Made by a program: the position numbers and the translations under genes. The notes beneath the pieces were generated by a model. The model did not search any database. It worked only from the letters and a program-made list of their open reading frames with translations, and was not told where the DNA came from. Source: Lepeophtheirus salmonis (Eukaryota > Arthropoda > Copepoda > Siphonostomatoida > Caligidae). From it: a DNA stretch of 64,000 nucleotides. The stretch lies in the NCBI RefSeq assembly GCF_016086655.4, contig NC_092584.1, forward strand, positions 9,909,907 to 9,973,906, read 5' to 3'. Positions 1 to 12,900 of the stretch are shown here, piece by piece (positions within the stretch are counted from its first letter, which is position 1; every line of letters begins with the position of its first letter).

Positions 1-655
1 AAATCCTCTACAAATCAAATATAATTGAAAATAATCAGACTCTCATTTCCCACGTAAAATTATAATTAGCAATACCCTGAGACGTATGTTCACAGGATGA
101 GCTGACAACACATATTTATAATAAATGATGTTTATGAAACAAAGTGTATGTTTATTTATCTAAGAGTTTCTTAACAACTCCTTCAAAAATCAAGCGGAAT
201 GGACGCATCCCTCAAAGAAAGAAAAAAACGAATGTTATTTATTAATTTGTTATTTTTATTAATGAGAATATATTGTAAACAATTTGTTACAAAAAGGAGT
301 TGTCCCTCACAATGGAAAGATAGAGGAAAAGATTTAAGGAAGAAAATAAAAGCATCTTTTCTCATATCGCTATTTTCCCATCGCTTGTCCAAAAACTTTT
401 TCAAGATCTATATGTACAGGAAACTGGGTTTGCAAGAGTAAAAAACTTAGGAAAGTTCGATGGCTATCATTCAACACGTAATGACGTGCCTCGATTATAG
501 CCTCCAATCAGATTTTGAAGGTGATAAAGGCACTTTGTGCTGGAGGGGGCGCTCTCACTAAAAAAATTACTTCCAGTTTCCTTTCAAAATGGTCATTCCC
601 TCAAATTCAGGCTCAGCCCATAAATTTTAAATTTCAATAAAATTAAAGGTGGTGT
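1..655. other. AT-rich gene-free stretch
   Basis: No supported feature. Short overlapping open frames on both strands at about 183-441 have low-complexity Lys/Phe/Leu-rich translations, no recognisable motif and no convincing splice context, so I treat them as chance. Confidence 0.6.
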
Positions 656-1088
656 CAGGAGCATTTGCAGGATTTTTTTTATTTGTTTTTTTGGGGGGGG
701 GGGGTGCTTGATTTTGAAAAAAAAATCAAAGAAAATTAATTTTTCTTCAGATAAATTTCAAATATTAATTTTCGAGAATAAACGATTCAAAATCTACACA
801 GTTTACAAAATATTTTTAAAAATCCACAGTTATTCACAAAATATTAAGCTTTTTGAAAAAAAAAATAATATATATGAAATTTTCGAAAAGAAAAATTCAA
901 AATCGATTGCTTTACCCATAATATTCGACTTTTTGCAAAATATTAAATTTTTGCAGAAAAATTTCAAAGATCCATAAATGTTTTGAATTTTTTTTTTGAA
1001 TTTCCTAATAATGAGCAAAGTTCCTTAATTTTTTTTAGGGGGGGGGGAGAAGCTACGACCCTCCACTCAAACCATGCAGATGCTCCTG
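656..1088. mobile_element. Short AT-rich non-autonomous element, GGGGCGTC family, copy 1
   Basis: The left end reads CAGGAGCATTTGCAGG. The right end reads GCAGATGCTCCTG, its near inverted complement. The interior is A/T homopolymer-rich with the recurring phrases 'aaaatccacagttattcac' and 'ccttaatttttttaggggg' seen in the other copies of this family. No coding capacity. I see no clean target-site duplication, so the superfamily is unresolved; the ends look somewhat hAT-like. Confidence 0.55.
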
Positions 1089-1634
1089 GACGTGTACGAC
1101 AGACTTTACTCTCATCATGCGCCAAAAAACTGTAGTCTATTACTAGCATTGAACGAAAATTTCGAGGACATTGGTTTGGAATAACGCGGTATTTCATCAT
1201 TCAAAGAATACCTATGTCACATAGGCAGTGTGGGATAGGGGATCGTTATAGTTGTTAAAAAATATGATATTGGAAGAGGACAATACTTTTTGTTGTTGCA
1301 ATCCCAGGAGTTTTTTATTTTCCAAATCTGTGATGATTATTCTTTAATTATTGAAGAAAGAACATGAAAATATACTCGTAAAGAATTACAAGTCAATGGC
1401 CATTAAAATTAATAGTTTGATCGGGAGTAAAAGAGTAAGTCCTTGTTTAACTCGGAAACGAATTGCGTAGGAAATTGCTGGCCTCTTTATGGCGATCCTT
1501 TTTTTTGCTTAATAATGTATATAATTAATCAAGTACAGATGGAGTCGGTATTATTGAGCCGACTCCAATACTTTAAAAGCTACCAATTCTTTGCCATTCC
1601 GATGCATCGGTAATATATACACAAAAACAGTGAT

Positions 1635-1830
1635 GTGTCAGTCCTTATATAGGACTGAAGACTGTAGTCCGTCCAGTTCAGTCCTTAATATCAGTTCCAA
1701 AACTTATAAAGATCCGTCCTTGATGACGTCACTCTTCTTTGTTTATTCTTTTTCCTAATCAGTTCTAGTACTGACTGTCCGAAGGACCAACAGTCTTAAG
1801 GACTTAGAGGATCGGTCTTAAAACTGGATT
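1635..1830. repeat. Dispersed GTCC/GGAC-rich repeat family, copy 1
   Basis: The segment is rich in 'cagtcc', 'ggactg' and 'gacgtca' words in both orientations, so it is partly self-complementary. Related segments occur at about 3820-3920, 13335-13440, 14225-14340, 21425-21530 and 59700-59865. No coding capacity; possibly SINE- or MITE-like. Confidence 0.45.
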
Positions 1831-3258
1831 TGACCGAATAAATAATGTTTGACACAAAACTACACAAAAATACTACCCTACAAATCACTCACTCATTTAC
1901 TAGTGAACAGCAGTTCTCTCCATCTGCTCCGTGATTGTATTGTGTCCAAGTAATACGCTGTTTTCTATCTGTTTTTATAGTTGTGGTAGAATTGTTAAAA
2001 TTGACTTATATTATCTCTATATTATGGGCATTTTAATAATGAATTAATAGTTATTTGACACCACGTAGATTTTTTTTTTGTTTTTCTTTCATTCCTTATC
2101 TTGTTATTATTTTTATTATTACAATTATGAATGTGGTTCCCCACCAGCAGGGGGTTCTCAAGAAAGCTTCTTCAAAAAGGACAAGAGTTTTCCCATCCTG
2201 ATAACTTATTATTGTTTTCTTATGAGTCAAATAATATGTTCAATATTGTACAATAATTATGTATTTCTCAGACTCAAAAGATAGTTTCATGTAGTGTGAC
2301 GAACGGTTCTATTTTTCCCTGGATATGTAATCTGCTTAAATCATGTCCGGCCTGTCAGTGGACTTTTATATGAATTCATGAAATATCAAGTTTTATAAGG
2401 GATCAAAAGGTGTGTATTCAAATTGACTTCAATAGAACCTTGATTTAAATTACGGAAAGACAAAAGTCGAAAATAACTTTATCCAAAAATACAATAATCT
2501 ATAATACTTTAAGCTTCAGTTTATTCATTCCAAAATATTAAGGCATCTCTATAAGGGCCATCTTTCTTGAAATTAATAATTGTGTCAATTAGGTTGAGTT
2601 TCAACGTAACTGATAAAGATTCAGTGACAGACGTGTATAATTTTGAAACATGCCCTATGGACAATTATTTTTCAGGGGCTGCAAAACAGATAGGGGCCAT
2701 GAACACTTTACTATTGAATAACAAAGATAAACTAAATACTAAAAAATATATTAAGTACAATTTTTGACTAATATTTGGGAGAGTTAAGGTGGCCTAACAG
2801 TTGTCAATTCGAGTTAAATATATTTATTTGTCAAATAAAATAGTTTGTATCACGGCAATAGCGGCTTACGAGCATTCAAACTATCCGAAAGTCAGTTTTT
2901 TTTTATTGTTTCTTGCAGAAAAATAAATATTTGTGAAGGGTACAAAAAATTAATCCAAAAAGGAACAGTCTTATATTCAATAATATATGAAATTTAGGTC
3001 AACTTGTTAAATCATGCAAGCTTCTATTTACGAAAAAGGATTATATTGGTATACATCAAGGTCTTGAAAATAATGATTCTGTGAAATACGTTGATGTATT
3101 CGCAAGAAGGCATGATTTATCCACTAAACTATTGACTTTGTATTCACTCCATTGATTTAATTCAATGACACAATTAAGTTAAAATTAAATAATGGGGATT
3201 TGGAATTAATTAAAGTACATCATACTTGGATGATTTGAATTATACACATATATATATG

Positions 3259-3425
3259 AAAATTCTGGCAATAGTGATGTTATAAACTATGAGTGGTTAC
3301 GTGTTTTGTCAAAATCTGCCTGTCTTGTCAAGCAGTCGGTACAATACATCAGATATAAAATTCTAGCAAGCCCGATGACATGATGGTATAACCTTGTATG
3401 TCTATTAGCCTTGATATACATCTAT
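3259..3425. repeat. Dispersed repeat family with GACGTCA/TTTTGTCAAAATC core, copy 1
   Basis: It contains 'ttttgtcaaaatctgcctg', 'agcagtcggtacaatacat' and 'ataaccttgta'. The same phrases recur near 5421-5600, 46125-46440, 63185-63395 (inverted) and 63493-63620. Interspersed repeat of unknown class. Confidence 0.5.
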
Positions 3426-3819
3426 ATATGATGAACACTTTAGTTCTAGAGCACACACTAACAAAAATCAGATACAATATACAAAACGCCTACGAGAGTT
3501 ACTTAGACTATTAGCTACAGATGTTTGTAATCCACAGTGTTAGCTTTAACATACATAATATAACAATATTTTACTTCAATGGCTACCTGTACTACTATGC
3601 AACAACATTTTAGGTAAATTGTATCATGTATAAGGTCAATAAAATAGTTGTATATCCTTAAGATGTAAACATGGTAATACAATCCAAGTTTTTAGACCTG
3701 GGTTTGAGATATTTAGATGCCTACAAAAATGTACTATCTTGTGCACAAATTATTTAAAAAAACTGATAATATACTGATTAGATTATGTGCATAATGTTAG
3801 CAAAATTTGAATATAGTAC

Positions 3820-3920
3820 CTAGTATCGGATCGGTCTAATAAAACTAAAAAGAATGCGGACCTATCAGTCCGATCCTAATAACATCAGTCACTCCTAGGA
3901 CGGATCCTCGTTAGTCTGTT
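3820..3920. repeat. GTCC/GGAC-rich repeat, copy 2
   Basis: The segment carries 'ggatcggtctaat', 'cagtccgatcctaa' and 'ctaggacggatcc', related to the repeat at 1635-1830. Non-coding. Confidence 0.4.
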
Positions 3921-5420
3921 ATTATAACTAAAGCAACAGCTGAAATGACGTAGTTACTAACTTTGGTCATTCAGACGTTCAACAAAACCTCTTTCAGGAT
4001 AGCTGAATTTTAAAGTAGGAGGCGATTCTCTAGAACTTATTATTAGACCTTCATTTTTTACTTCCTTTATTCAATCTTAGCTATGAGAATGGCTATAAAA
4101 TAGCTATGACTGTAGGAATATAGGTCCAAGGTATTGGTTTTTACGGACGTTGAGTCTTAGGACCCATTCTATAATGATAGTAACCCAAATATTCAAGCTT
4201 TCCTACAGAATGGATGTTTTTGCTGGGTTAACGTTTTTTCAATATATATTTTTTTTTTTTTTGACATAAAAAAAAGTATATTTTATAATAAAAAAAGTCA
4301 TCTAAAGTATTTTATATAACATTCTGTCAAATTTTTTTTATAAGATAAAAAAAAGTCATTTAAAATTGTTTTTGAAACAAACAAAAATCCTTGCCACGGC
4401 CTTTGTTGCATAGCCAAAAGTAATCAATTAGTTTCCCTTGAATTACGTCACATACAAACATTCGTAGTATATAACGTTCTTACATTTGAACTTAATTATT
4501 TTATGATGGGGATTTCATCTTTTTTAAACTCAACTTACTCCATTAAAAATATTCAATCTTTTCCAGGAGCTATAATAGTATGTGTTAAACAATAAAAAAC
4601 CGTACTACTGAAATGGAGTTTGTGTTTTTGTGCGTGTGATGTAATGTTTAAATAATCCTTGTTCCTCTCGGACAAAAAATAAAAAGGATTATCTTGTAGC
4701 AAGATGACCCTAAAATAACATGTTGTTAGAATATGATAATATCTTATGTATTATCTTTTGGCACGTCTATGGGGGGGGGGTTATTTTGTGTAAAAATGGT
4801 CAAACATATGTAGATAGGTACTACCAGAGGCAATGTTAGCTTTCATATTTTGATGGACTTAGTCCCAAAAATGATAATCACTCTGACATATAATTACTTG
4901 TATAAATAGGTTTATTTTTTAAGTATATATACAGGATTGTTCAGATATGCGTTGACGAATAGTGTTACCAAATTTGTGTTGTAGATTTAAAAAAAGTTTA
5001 ATATATTTTATAATGTTTGTTTTTTTTAATTGGTCCGATGGAGGTGGATTCAAGTATTACTATTACAACATCTGACCTAGGAATACACATTCAAGGCCCT
5101 CAATGTAAAGTCTATTTCTTTCTCTGGGAACGAGGGGGCACGAAGCTACGTACATTGAGCTACGTCATTCCAATAAGGTAATTTTTGATTAAAATTCAGG
5201 ATGTGCTAATGTTGGGAGTAGACAAGCTAATTTATGAAATTTCGGTTCTGTAACTCAACTCAATTCTGAGGCCTTAAAGATGAAAATAAATAGCATTTTG
5301 ATGAATATTTGATTAGGGATATTTCGTAAACAAAAGCATCGAAATTTTTGCAAATGAATGCCTCAATATATCTGCATGGTGGAGACTCAAACCCTGATGT
5401 AACATTTAATTATAATTAAA

Positions 5421-5610
5421 CAATGACGTCAACATTAAAAAGTGTGATGGAAGTCAAACATCAGTCGTACACGTGTTATGGTATAACCTTGTATTTCTAT
5501 TAACCTTGGGAGCAACAAACAAATTGACGCGGCCTTCATTGTCAAGAGCTAGCAATTTGTTCTTCGGCGTATCAAAGCTGTTACGGGTTGAGAAGGAGAA
5601 AATGTTGTTG
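5421..5610. repeat. GACGTCA-core dispersed repeat, copy 2
   Basis: It carries 'atgacgtcaacattaaaaa', 'gatggaagtcaaac' and 'ataaccttgtatttctatta'. These match the 46.3 kb copy. They are followed by 'gccttcattgtcaagagc', which recurs near 34975. Confidence 0.5.
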
Positions 5611-7140
5611 ACTAAATAATATAGAAATATATAGTATTGAAACAGATCATCAATTGGTATTATTGACCTTTGTATTTTCTTGATTCCCTAAAAATCACGT
5701 TTTTCTCAATTTAATCCTTCTACGCAAAGTTTAGGATCCCCACAATGTAGTTTAACTTTTTTTTAAATAGTATTAATTATATGAAATTAGTGCTAAAATA
5801 ATCACTAAATTATTTGTCTACATAAATAAGTGTGCAAGGGATATTGAGACAAACTTTATATATAAACTTGAAAATCTTACAGTATTTTATAAACTGGGGA
5901 ATATATATATATATATTCTATCAATTCACTCTACAATAGCTGAAATAAAATCCTACCTTAACAGCACCCTCAAGTAAAGTTTTGTCACTTTTTCTATAAG
6001 CTTGCCTTGAAATAAACTTTACAGAGTCATTTTGTATCCTGTTTGGACGCATTCTACAGATTTTTGAGGGACGTCGAAACTCTGTGATCCCTACTGCAAT
6101 ACCTTCAAAGAAAAGGAATATCTTTTGTTGACACACTAAGTCGTCATACAAAATAAGCATTGGCCAAAGATTATAAAAATAAGTTTTTTTATTTGGATAC
6201 AAGTCCAAATAAAGAAATATTTTCTTATTAAGAATGTTATTCCACTTTTCAATATCACATAAAAATACTGAGAAATACAATATTTTTGCTATGCTTCAGG
6301 TTTTTAAAAGGTCATATTCAAGTTTTCATTGAGGTGGTCAAGGCAAAACTTGGTTTTTTTAATGGTTCTAATAAATACAAAAAAGGAGTTTATAAATTGT
6401 AATTGGTATCATTTTCAAATGTGCACAAATGAGATCAAAAAAAGAAAGAAAAAACAACTTCTAGGAATGTATCTTACCTTTTTACCGATTACCTTTAAAT
6501 GTTTGGTAACTTAAAAAAAAACTACTTTTTTTTGTTGTTAGGAAAAAATGAGTCAAGTCATAAAAAATTTCATGGTGTTTTTTTTCTTCTTGAAGATTTG
6601 TTTAATACTGTTATTTTTTGTCTTTGAAAAATTGGACGTTTGCTGTTAGAGTCATTAAAATGATAGGAATAGCTATGAGGAAGGAGTGGGATTAGAGATT
6701 TTATTGTTATATGTAGATGGGAATCAGAGCTATCTACTCGCATTTGCTACTAGAACACACGTCCTCTTACCAAGGACGACTTTTACTCAACTTGAAGTTA
6801 AATACCTTAAATTCGAGTTGAATTCAATGTCAAAGACGCGGCGAGCCTTGACTCCAACAACTACGAATGAAGGATTTGCAGGACTTGGGAAGAGGATCAT
6901 GCAATAATTCAATACTCCATAATCGACAATATATTAATGAGGTAACTTTTTTTACTATTTCAGTACAAATTACTAGAAGTTGAGTGCTACGTTACACACT
7001 ATGAAGTTCAAATGCCAAGAGTACAAATATAGCTCATAAATACACAATAACCATGTATTTTTAATGGATCAAAATGAAATGATCATATCAATATATTAGA
7101 GTCATCCATCTTGTAAATAATTCATGCATTTTAAAACGAA

Positions 7141-7208
7141 GAAATTGCAACTTGTACGTAGCATACAATTAAAGGAAATTGCAACTTGTACGTAGCATAC
7201 AATTAAAG
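7141..7208. repeat. Perfect tandem duplication, 34 bp x 2
   Basis: A 34-bp unit beginning 'gaaattgcaacttgtacgta' occupies 7141-7174 and is repeated base for base at 7175-7208. It lies inside a dispersed repeat whose relatives are at about 28785-28890 and 54410-54530. Confidence 0.85.
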
Positions 7209-7899
7209 GAAAATGACTCATTTGGAAAAGGAAATATGTGTTCTTTATCCAAAGTGTCTTGTGTTCCAAACCCCTGATTCTAGCAGTTTTTGTACTATTA
7301 ATTACGACTCTTTTTAGAAAGTATTTGCTACAATAATTACATCAACAACTTTGAGTGACAGTTGTCATTTTAAAAAGTGCAATACAATTAGTGGGTTACT
7401 AAAATAGGTCACTTAGAACTGGGATTCTAAAGGGATGACTTACGTAGGTTTGCTATGAATCAGGTGCAGTGGGAGGGCAAGGTGTAGAACCACAGCCCAA
7501 ATGAAATAATTTTTGTTAATTAACGAAAAATGGAATTATAAAATAGTGGTTAATTTTTTTTAAGGGTTTCTTTCTTTTTTAAAATGGTCATTTGACCAAA
7601 TTATATACAAGTCCCAAAATATAATCCTTTGGACGCCCCTGAGAAGGGATTGGGGATTTGTAATTCTAATTTTAGATATAACTAGTGGAAAGTTCTATGG
7701 ATTTCGAACTTTTATTCAAAAATTTGGACACGATTTATCATTTAGTATCGTATAATGTTTTGAAAATAAAAGATCAGTTACTTCATATATATTAAATATA
7801 TTTAACACTAAATAACATTTTTATATATGTATATAGCCTCTTCTACACTCAACAGTTGAAATTCCAATGCGTTAATCATCCCCCAAATACAGCCCATAA

Positions 7900-8060
7900 G
7901 GGAACGGGGGGATTGGTTTTCGTATTTTTCTTGGAAAAATTTAAAACTATTCAAAAAAAAAAAAAAAAAAAATTGGAAGAAAATTTTAAAAATGAAATTT
8001 GGAAAAAATTAATAGTTAATTTTTGGGATATTTAGGAAGAGCTTTTTTCAATGCATTTAA
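7900..8060. mobile_element. Fragment of the GGGGCGTC-family AT-rich element
   Basis: Only the G-run and the interior phrases ('ggaaaaatttaaaactattc', long A tract) are recognisable. Neither terminus is preserved. Confidence 0.3.
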
Positions 8061-9352
8061 TAGAAATGGCACAAGTCAACATCAAAATAATTTTCGTGGA
8101 AAAAGTTTGATACTTGATTTTCGCAGTATTTGAATATCATAATTAATTTATTACAATTATATGTATTTGAAATTAGCATTACATTTTTTATGAATAATAA
8201 TTACTTAAAAGTGCATTTCTTATATCACAAAAATGATTATCTAAGAAAAATGGCAAAAATCATAATTATCAATTAATCCAAAAAAAATGAAGTATATAAT
8301 CCTTCAAAATATAACTTGATTTAAAACAATTTATTGTGAATTTGCCATTAGCAATTTAAATACTATCTTCTAAACGATTTTTTTTTTTTTTTTACTGACA
8401 TGTATAAAAATAAATATTTTTGTACAAAAAATATAAGTCGAAGTATAATAGGTTATTGTATAGGTGGGTAGCAACACGTTTATTAAATATATAAATTAAT
8501 AATTATTTAATATTTTAATGTTGAGGCCTACCCCTCAACTTTGATGAAAGATCATGTATATGTAAATAAATGGAAAAATCAATCTAATTTTTTTGACGGT
8601 AAACGTGAAATTCAATATCTATGTAAATGAAATTTTTCTACTTTAAGTCACTATTAAAATGTGTCTCTGTATAATAACTATCAAAAAATAATCCTCTGAT
8701 TTAAATCAGCAATCTGTCTTCGTTCAAATATATTCTCCTGTAAGTTTATCATCACTAATTTTAGGACAGACTTTGAAGAGTTGCAACACTTTTGCTGTTG
8801 GTTAAATTATGGGAGCTGATTTGACTGATTTTTAACTGAAATTGTTAAAACTGATATAACTATTGTACCAGGTGGCAGTTTTTTCAAATGTTACAACTGT
8901 TCCTAAGCCAAAAACAGCTGTAATTGTATTTAAATGGATAGGCGTTAGAAATTAAGAAAGTTGGCATTAAACCCTTCAATTTTACTTTAACCTTTCACTT
9001 ATTACAGGTAATGTTTTATAGCTGATTAAGATATAATAATATTTGTATTATAGGTCACTGATCAGTAGTATTGATTGGATATATATACTTTTAAACACCT
9101 ATTCCGCGACCTGCTCTGCCTTAAAAAATTTCAATAAAATAATAATAAGCAATGCAAATCAAATTTCAATTACATTAATTAATTATTTGCAACAGTGATC
9201 TTTCTAGCCTCTTTTGGGGCGCTCAAGCTCCCCTAAGAGTGTCTGAAGTGATCTCTAAACTGTTTATGGTAAATATAGTATTATAAACAAATGTACATAA
9301 GTGATTGTAAGTCATTTTTGGGTCAAAGACTATTGTAGTATAAAAGACTTAC

Positions 9353-9649
9353 CAAATTAATTTTGGAATCATGATCAAAGTATGACGCAGTGGAAGGGGA
9401 GGCTGAAGAGTCCGAAGAGCCTGGATCCTCTAACAACACTTTTTTTAAATGCGTTATATAGGATGTAGCGAGTCGTAGAGTATCCAATTTGGAGAGTTTG
9501 GTATCCGGAGGAACCCAGGGTAGTGTTAATTTGAGCCGGCCAAAGGCACGACTCAGGACTCTCATTCTTGTACGTTCCCGTGCATTAGCAGCTCCACGAG
9601 GAGGAGGTCTCTCTCCTGGGATCTCATCTTCCTTCTTTCGTCGCGGCAT
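9353..9649 (-). CDS. HLH54F: TCF21/musculin/HLH54F-type bHLH transcription factor, exon 1 (partial gene)
   Basis: The exon encodes a class II tissue-specific bHLH factor. Members of the family bind E-boxes as heterodimers with E-proteins and specify mesodermal or visceral muscle fates. The ATG at 9649 opens 99 codons. Residues 18-30 are the basic region (NARERTRMR, with the E-box-reading Glu and Arg), 31-43 helix 1, 44-51 the loop and 52-72 helix 2. The loop-helix sequence [18 protein letters not shown] is the hallmark of the TCF21/musculin group and is intact. The reading frame meets an excellent splice donor (GTAAGT on the minus strand, 9347-9352) exactly after codon 99, in phase 0, just after residues INL. 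In vertebrate TCF21 a short C-terminal piece follows the bHLH domain. That second exon was not found in the 9.3 kb below, so the gene is incomplete here. I cannot decide between TCF21 and musculin orthology; arthropods usually have one member. Confidence 0.88.
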
Positions 9650-9950
9650 TCTTTCTTTAGACTAAAAGTCTTTGAACTAAGAAGTTGTTAAGGAAGAAGA
9701 AGAAGAAGAGTAGGAATGATTAATACATAATTGAGAGTTGACAGCTGAATTCCCGCACTGGTGTTTGAAATGATGAAAGCGGAGAAAAGTTTTTCCCTCC
9801 CCTTCCTCCTTTCACATGACAGACTCTAGGAAGTAATGTGCTTCGTCCTCTTTAAGAAACCACGCCTTTGAAGACTCTTTCATTGGATAGTCTTCAATGT
9901 ACATGTAGAACGTATTTATGTGTATTTACGCTAAGTCCGATCCGTGTCAA
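9650..9950 (-). promoter_or_regulatory. 5' flank of the bHLH gene with E-boxes
   Basis: Upstream of the ATG lies a purine-rich leader with a GAA-repeat tract near 9690-9707. There are two E-box words: CAGCTG at 9742-9747 and CACATG at 9813-9818. E-boxes in front of a bHLH gene are compatible with auto- or cross-regulation, but such hexamers are common by chance. I see no clear TATA box that can be tied to a start site. Confidence 0.3.
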
Positions 9951-12900
9951 GATGCCTCAAATATAACTTGGATAATCATTGAATATCAAAGAATTCACAT
10001 TCATTTTCGTCAAAATCAAAATATATTTTTTTAACTTTAAAAAAAAAAACAATATCACGTAGCTTTTTCCAAAATAAATCCCCGAAATGTGGCCCCTCAA
10101 CACAAAATCCAGCTGAAAAAGTGGATTACATTTGTATTTTTCGACACATATTCGTCAATTTGGATCAACAAATTACTCCTTTTAACCCTCTGGTAACACC
10201 CCAAATAGCACTTCAAGTAGACAAAATTGATCGTCACAATAATGAAACAATGAGAAATTAATGGCTTTACTTTCAAAGACTATATCGGGCCTAAATCATG
10301 TGGCATACATCAAACAAAGGTTTTAAACTATAGCTTTAATACTTGGGTAACTTAAATAATCCCAGAAATTTGAATATAAAGCTCATAATTGATCCAAATA
10401 TATCAAAGATATATTTGGATCAATGTAGTGTTTATGAGAAATGAAAAAAATAATTAATTTTTTTTTTTCTTAATTTTTGTTCAAGATTGTTTTTATGTTA
10501 ACATACCACATTTGAATTATAGTATATAGCTGAAATACGTAGTACATACAAATTTTTTAGATGAATTGATGGAGTTTCTAGGGACTTATGATCCAATTTA
10601 AGGGAGTTTCTAAAGATTATTTTTACCATTTTTTGTTTTTATATTCAGCTCAATATTTTTTAGACGTATTTCGATAAATTAACTATTAATTATGATTATA
10701 GATTTTATGTCCAAAATTCTGGGTTGAGTTGAGATACTCAAGAATGTTAACTTTCATTCATAACCTTCATTTAATTTAAGAGAAGGATCCGAATACTTTT
10801 AATACTTTTTTCCACTAACGAATATTTCCCACAGGGTATCCGTTTTTGTGGGTCATATACGAGTATTTTTTTTGTTGAAGTTCCGGCTATGAGTTAATGT
10901 GTTACTTCATATATAGATCCACCAATTATTACATGAACTTATTTGAGTCAACTATAGGCCTGCTGTTCAAATTTCTTGGATGAGTTGAAAGGCTTAAGAA
11001 TGTTACCTAAAGTTCAAATTCTTTATTTTGATTTATAAGACATGATTTGACCCCCCCCCATAATTTAGCCTTTGATATAAAATCTATCAATTATTTCTTC
11101 ATTCTTTGTGATCACAAATTTTGGCTACTTTAAGCCTGGCATTTTTGATATAGCCAAAGGGTTTATCAGAATAATTTGTTGTGAGAAATTGATGATAATT
11201 TGTCAAAGAATATAAATGTAATCCACTTTTAGTATTTATGTAATTATTTTAATCTACGGATGGGAGAGACCTTTCCAAGGATCCGTAGATAGTTTACTCA
11301 TCTGCAGAAAATTTGTTAAACATAGATAGGGGCAGTAGAAGCTACCATTGTAAAAAAAAAAAATATAAGACCTGAAAAATTTGGAGGAATCCTTTATGGA
11401 TTCAGATGCAGTGGTGATTGTTTTCAATCTGTCAATAGACTGCGAACTTATACTACAAATATTATTGACCTGGAGCATAGACGATTCTATAAAAGGTTCT
11501 TTAAAGTGTAGGTTGTTTAACCTGTCTCGAGGTCCCAAAGTTATCCTACAGAAATTACATATGCCTGGGGTGGAATTATGGGAAAATAGGATGGATATTT
11601 TTTGACAATCATTTGCATAGGGGAAAAATATCAAGGGATCCTAAGATGAGACAAATCGGTGAATGAATCACTATAAATGTACTTGGTACCCATGCTATCT
11701 ATGCTGCCACTTCGGGGAGTATTCTTCGCGTAAATAAAGGCATTTAGGAAGCTCTCTTTTTTTTAGACAGCTTGTTCAAACTTGCACCAATTGGGGGGAA
11801 AAAACGACGAATTCGTTATCCCAAATATTTGGAAAAGGTACGAATCCCTCTATGGAATCTGCACCGGGAGTGACAAAATATCAATAACCTAGATGTGCAA
11901 GATTACCCTATTTGCCAATGGGAGGCCTTAAATGTGGCTGCTGGACTTGGATCCCTACTACACCTCGAAAACAAATCTCAAATGTCTCCAAAAACCATTT
12001 TGACGACTTACTCTTGCCGGACTTTGGCCTACAAACTAACTGGATACTAAAAATTTGAGATCAATTGGTCGATTAATTTCAGAAATATGGGTGTTGAATA
12101 TATTTCCTAACAAAAAATTATACAGAACCCATTTTATTTCATTTCTAAAATAAAATAAAAACTGAGTCTGCAGTTGGAACAGTTTTTATCATTTTTTGCC
12201 TGTTTGGCTATTTTTAAAAGCCTATTTTAATTATATCAAATCAACTCAATTACGCATATGTCGTAGATTGAAGCATTTTAAAGTAACTCCCTTTTATCAG
12301 GCTGGATCAACATAAACGAGAGTGTTATCGAAGATAATCTAAGAAAGTTAAGCTAAATTCATCATTTCAAGATGAAATGGCATTTAAAACTTTCGGATAG
12401 AAATTCACGAATGTTTAACCTTTCGAAAATGGCTTATTTAGATAAATCAATGATGGAATTATTAAAACTATTCGGCTTTTTATATATAATGATCAGATTG
12501 AATTATTATTTTTAGTGCAACGAGTGAGAAAAAAAAACAAAAAAAAACATAGACAAAATAGCATGAAAATTTGGGAGTGCTCATAATAGCCGGATGATTA
12601 GTTGCAGAGTTATAAGTCCTTTTTGGGTTCGAAGTCGGTAAGTTTAAGGATTGACATTGGAGTAATTCTTCCCAATGCCCTTGTTTTATTTTCACCCCCC
12701 TCGTCACAGCTGCCGTAGCTGATCTAATGAAATATCATGACAGCTAAGCAAAACATTCCTAAAATTATCAGGATTACCTTTTTGATTTTCGGTTTCTTTT
12801 TTAAACATGCTCAAAATGCAATCAAATACCTTCGCTACACGACGACCCTTTCTCTTCTTGGAGGAATCGTTGAGAAATTCAATATAGATTACATTGTTTC

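Larger units (their letters stand above)
1089..9352. other. Gene-poor spacer downstream of the bHLH exon
   Basis: More than 8 kb without a recognisable gene. It contains dispersed repeats (listed separately), simple A/T tracts and an (AT)n run near 5900. The open frame at 5921-6280 (minus) has no motif or splice context I can support. If the bHLH gene has further exons in this window they should lie here on the minus strand, but I could not identify one. Confidence 0.5.

Noticed and set aside
199..441. 80-codon open frame near the left edge
   Set aside because: AT-driven composition, overlapped by an equally long frame on the other strand, no motif and no splice support.
5921..6280. Minus-strand 119-codon frame containing NLWPM, considered as exon 2 of the bHLH gene
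   Set aside because: No splice acceptor precedes the possible match and the surrounding translation does not resemble a TCF21 C-terminus.
11254..11634. 126-codon minus-strand frame and its 74-codon plus-strand overlap
   Set aside because: No family resemblance; the block looks like decayed repeat DNA and frames are open on both strands.
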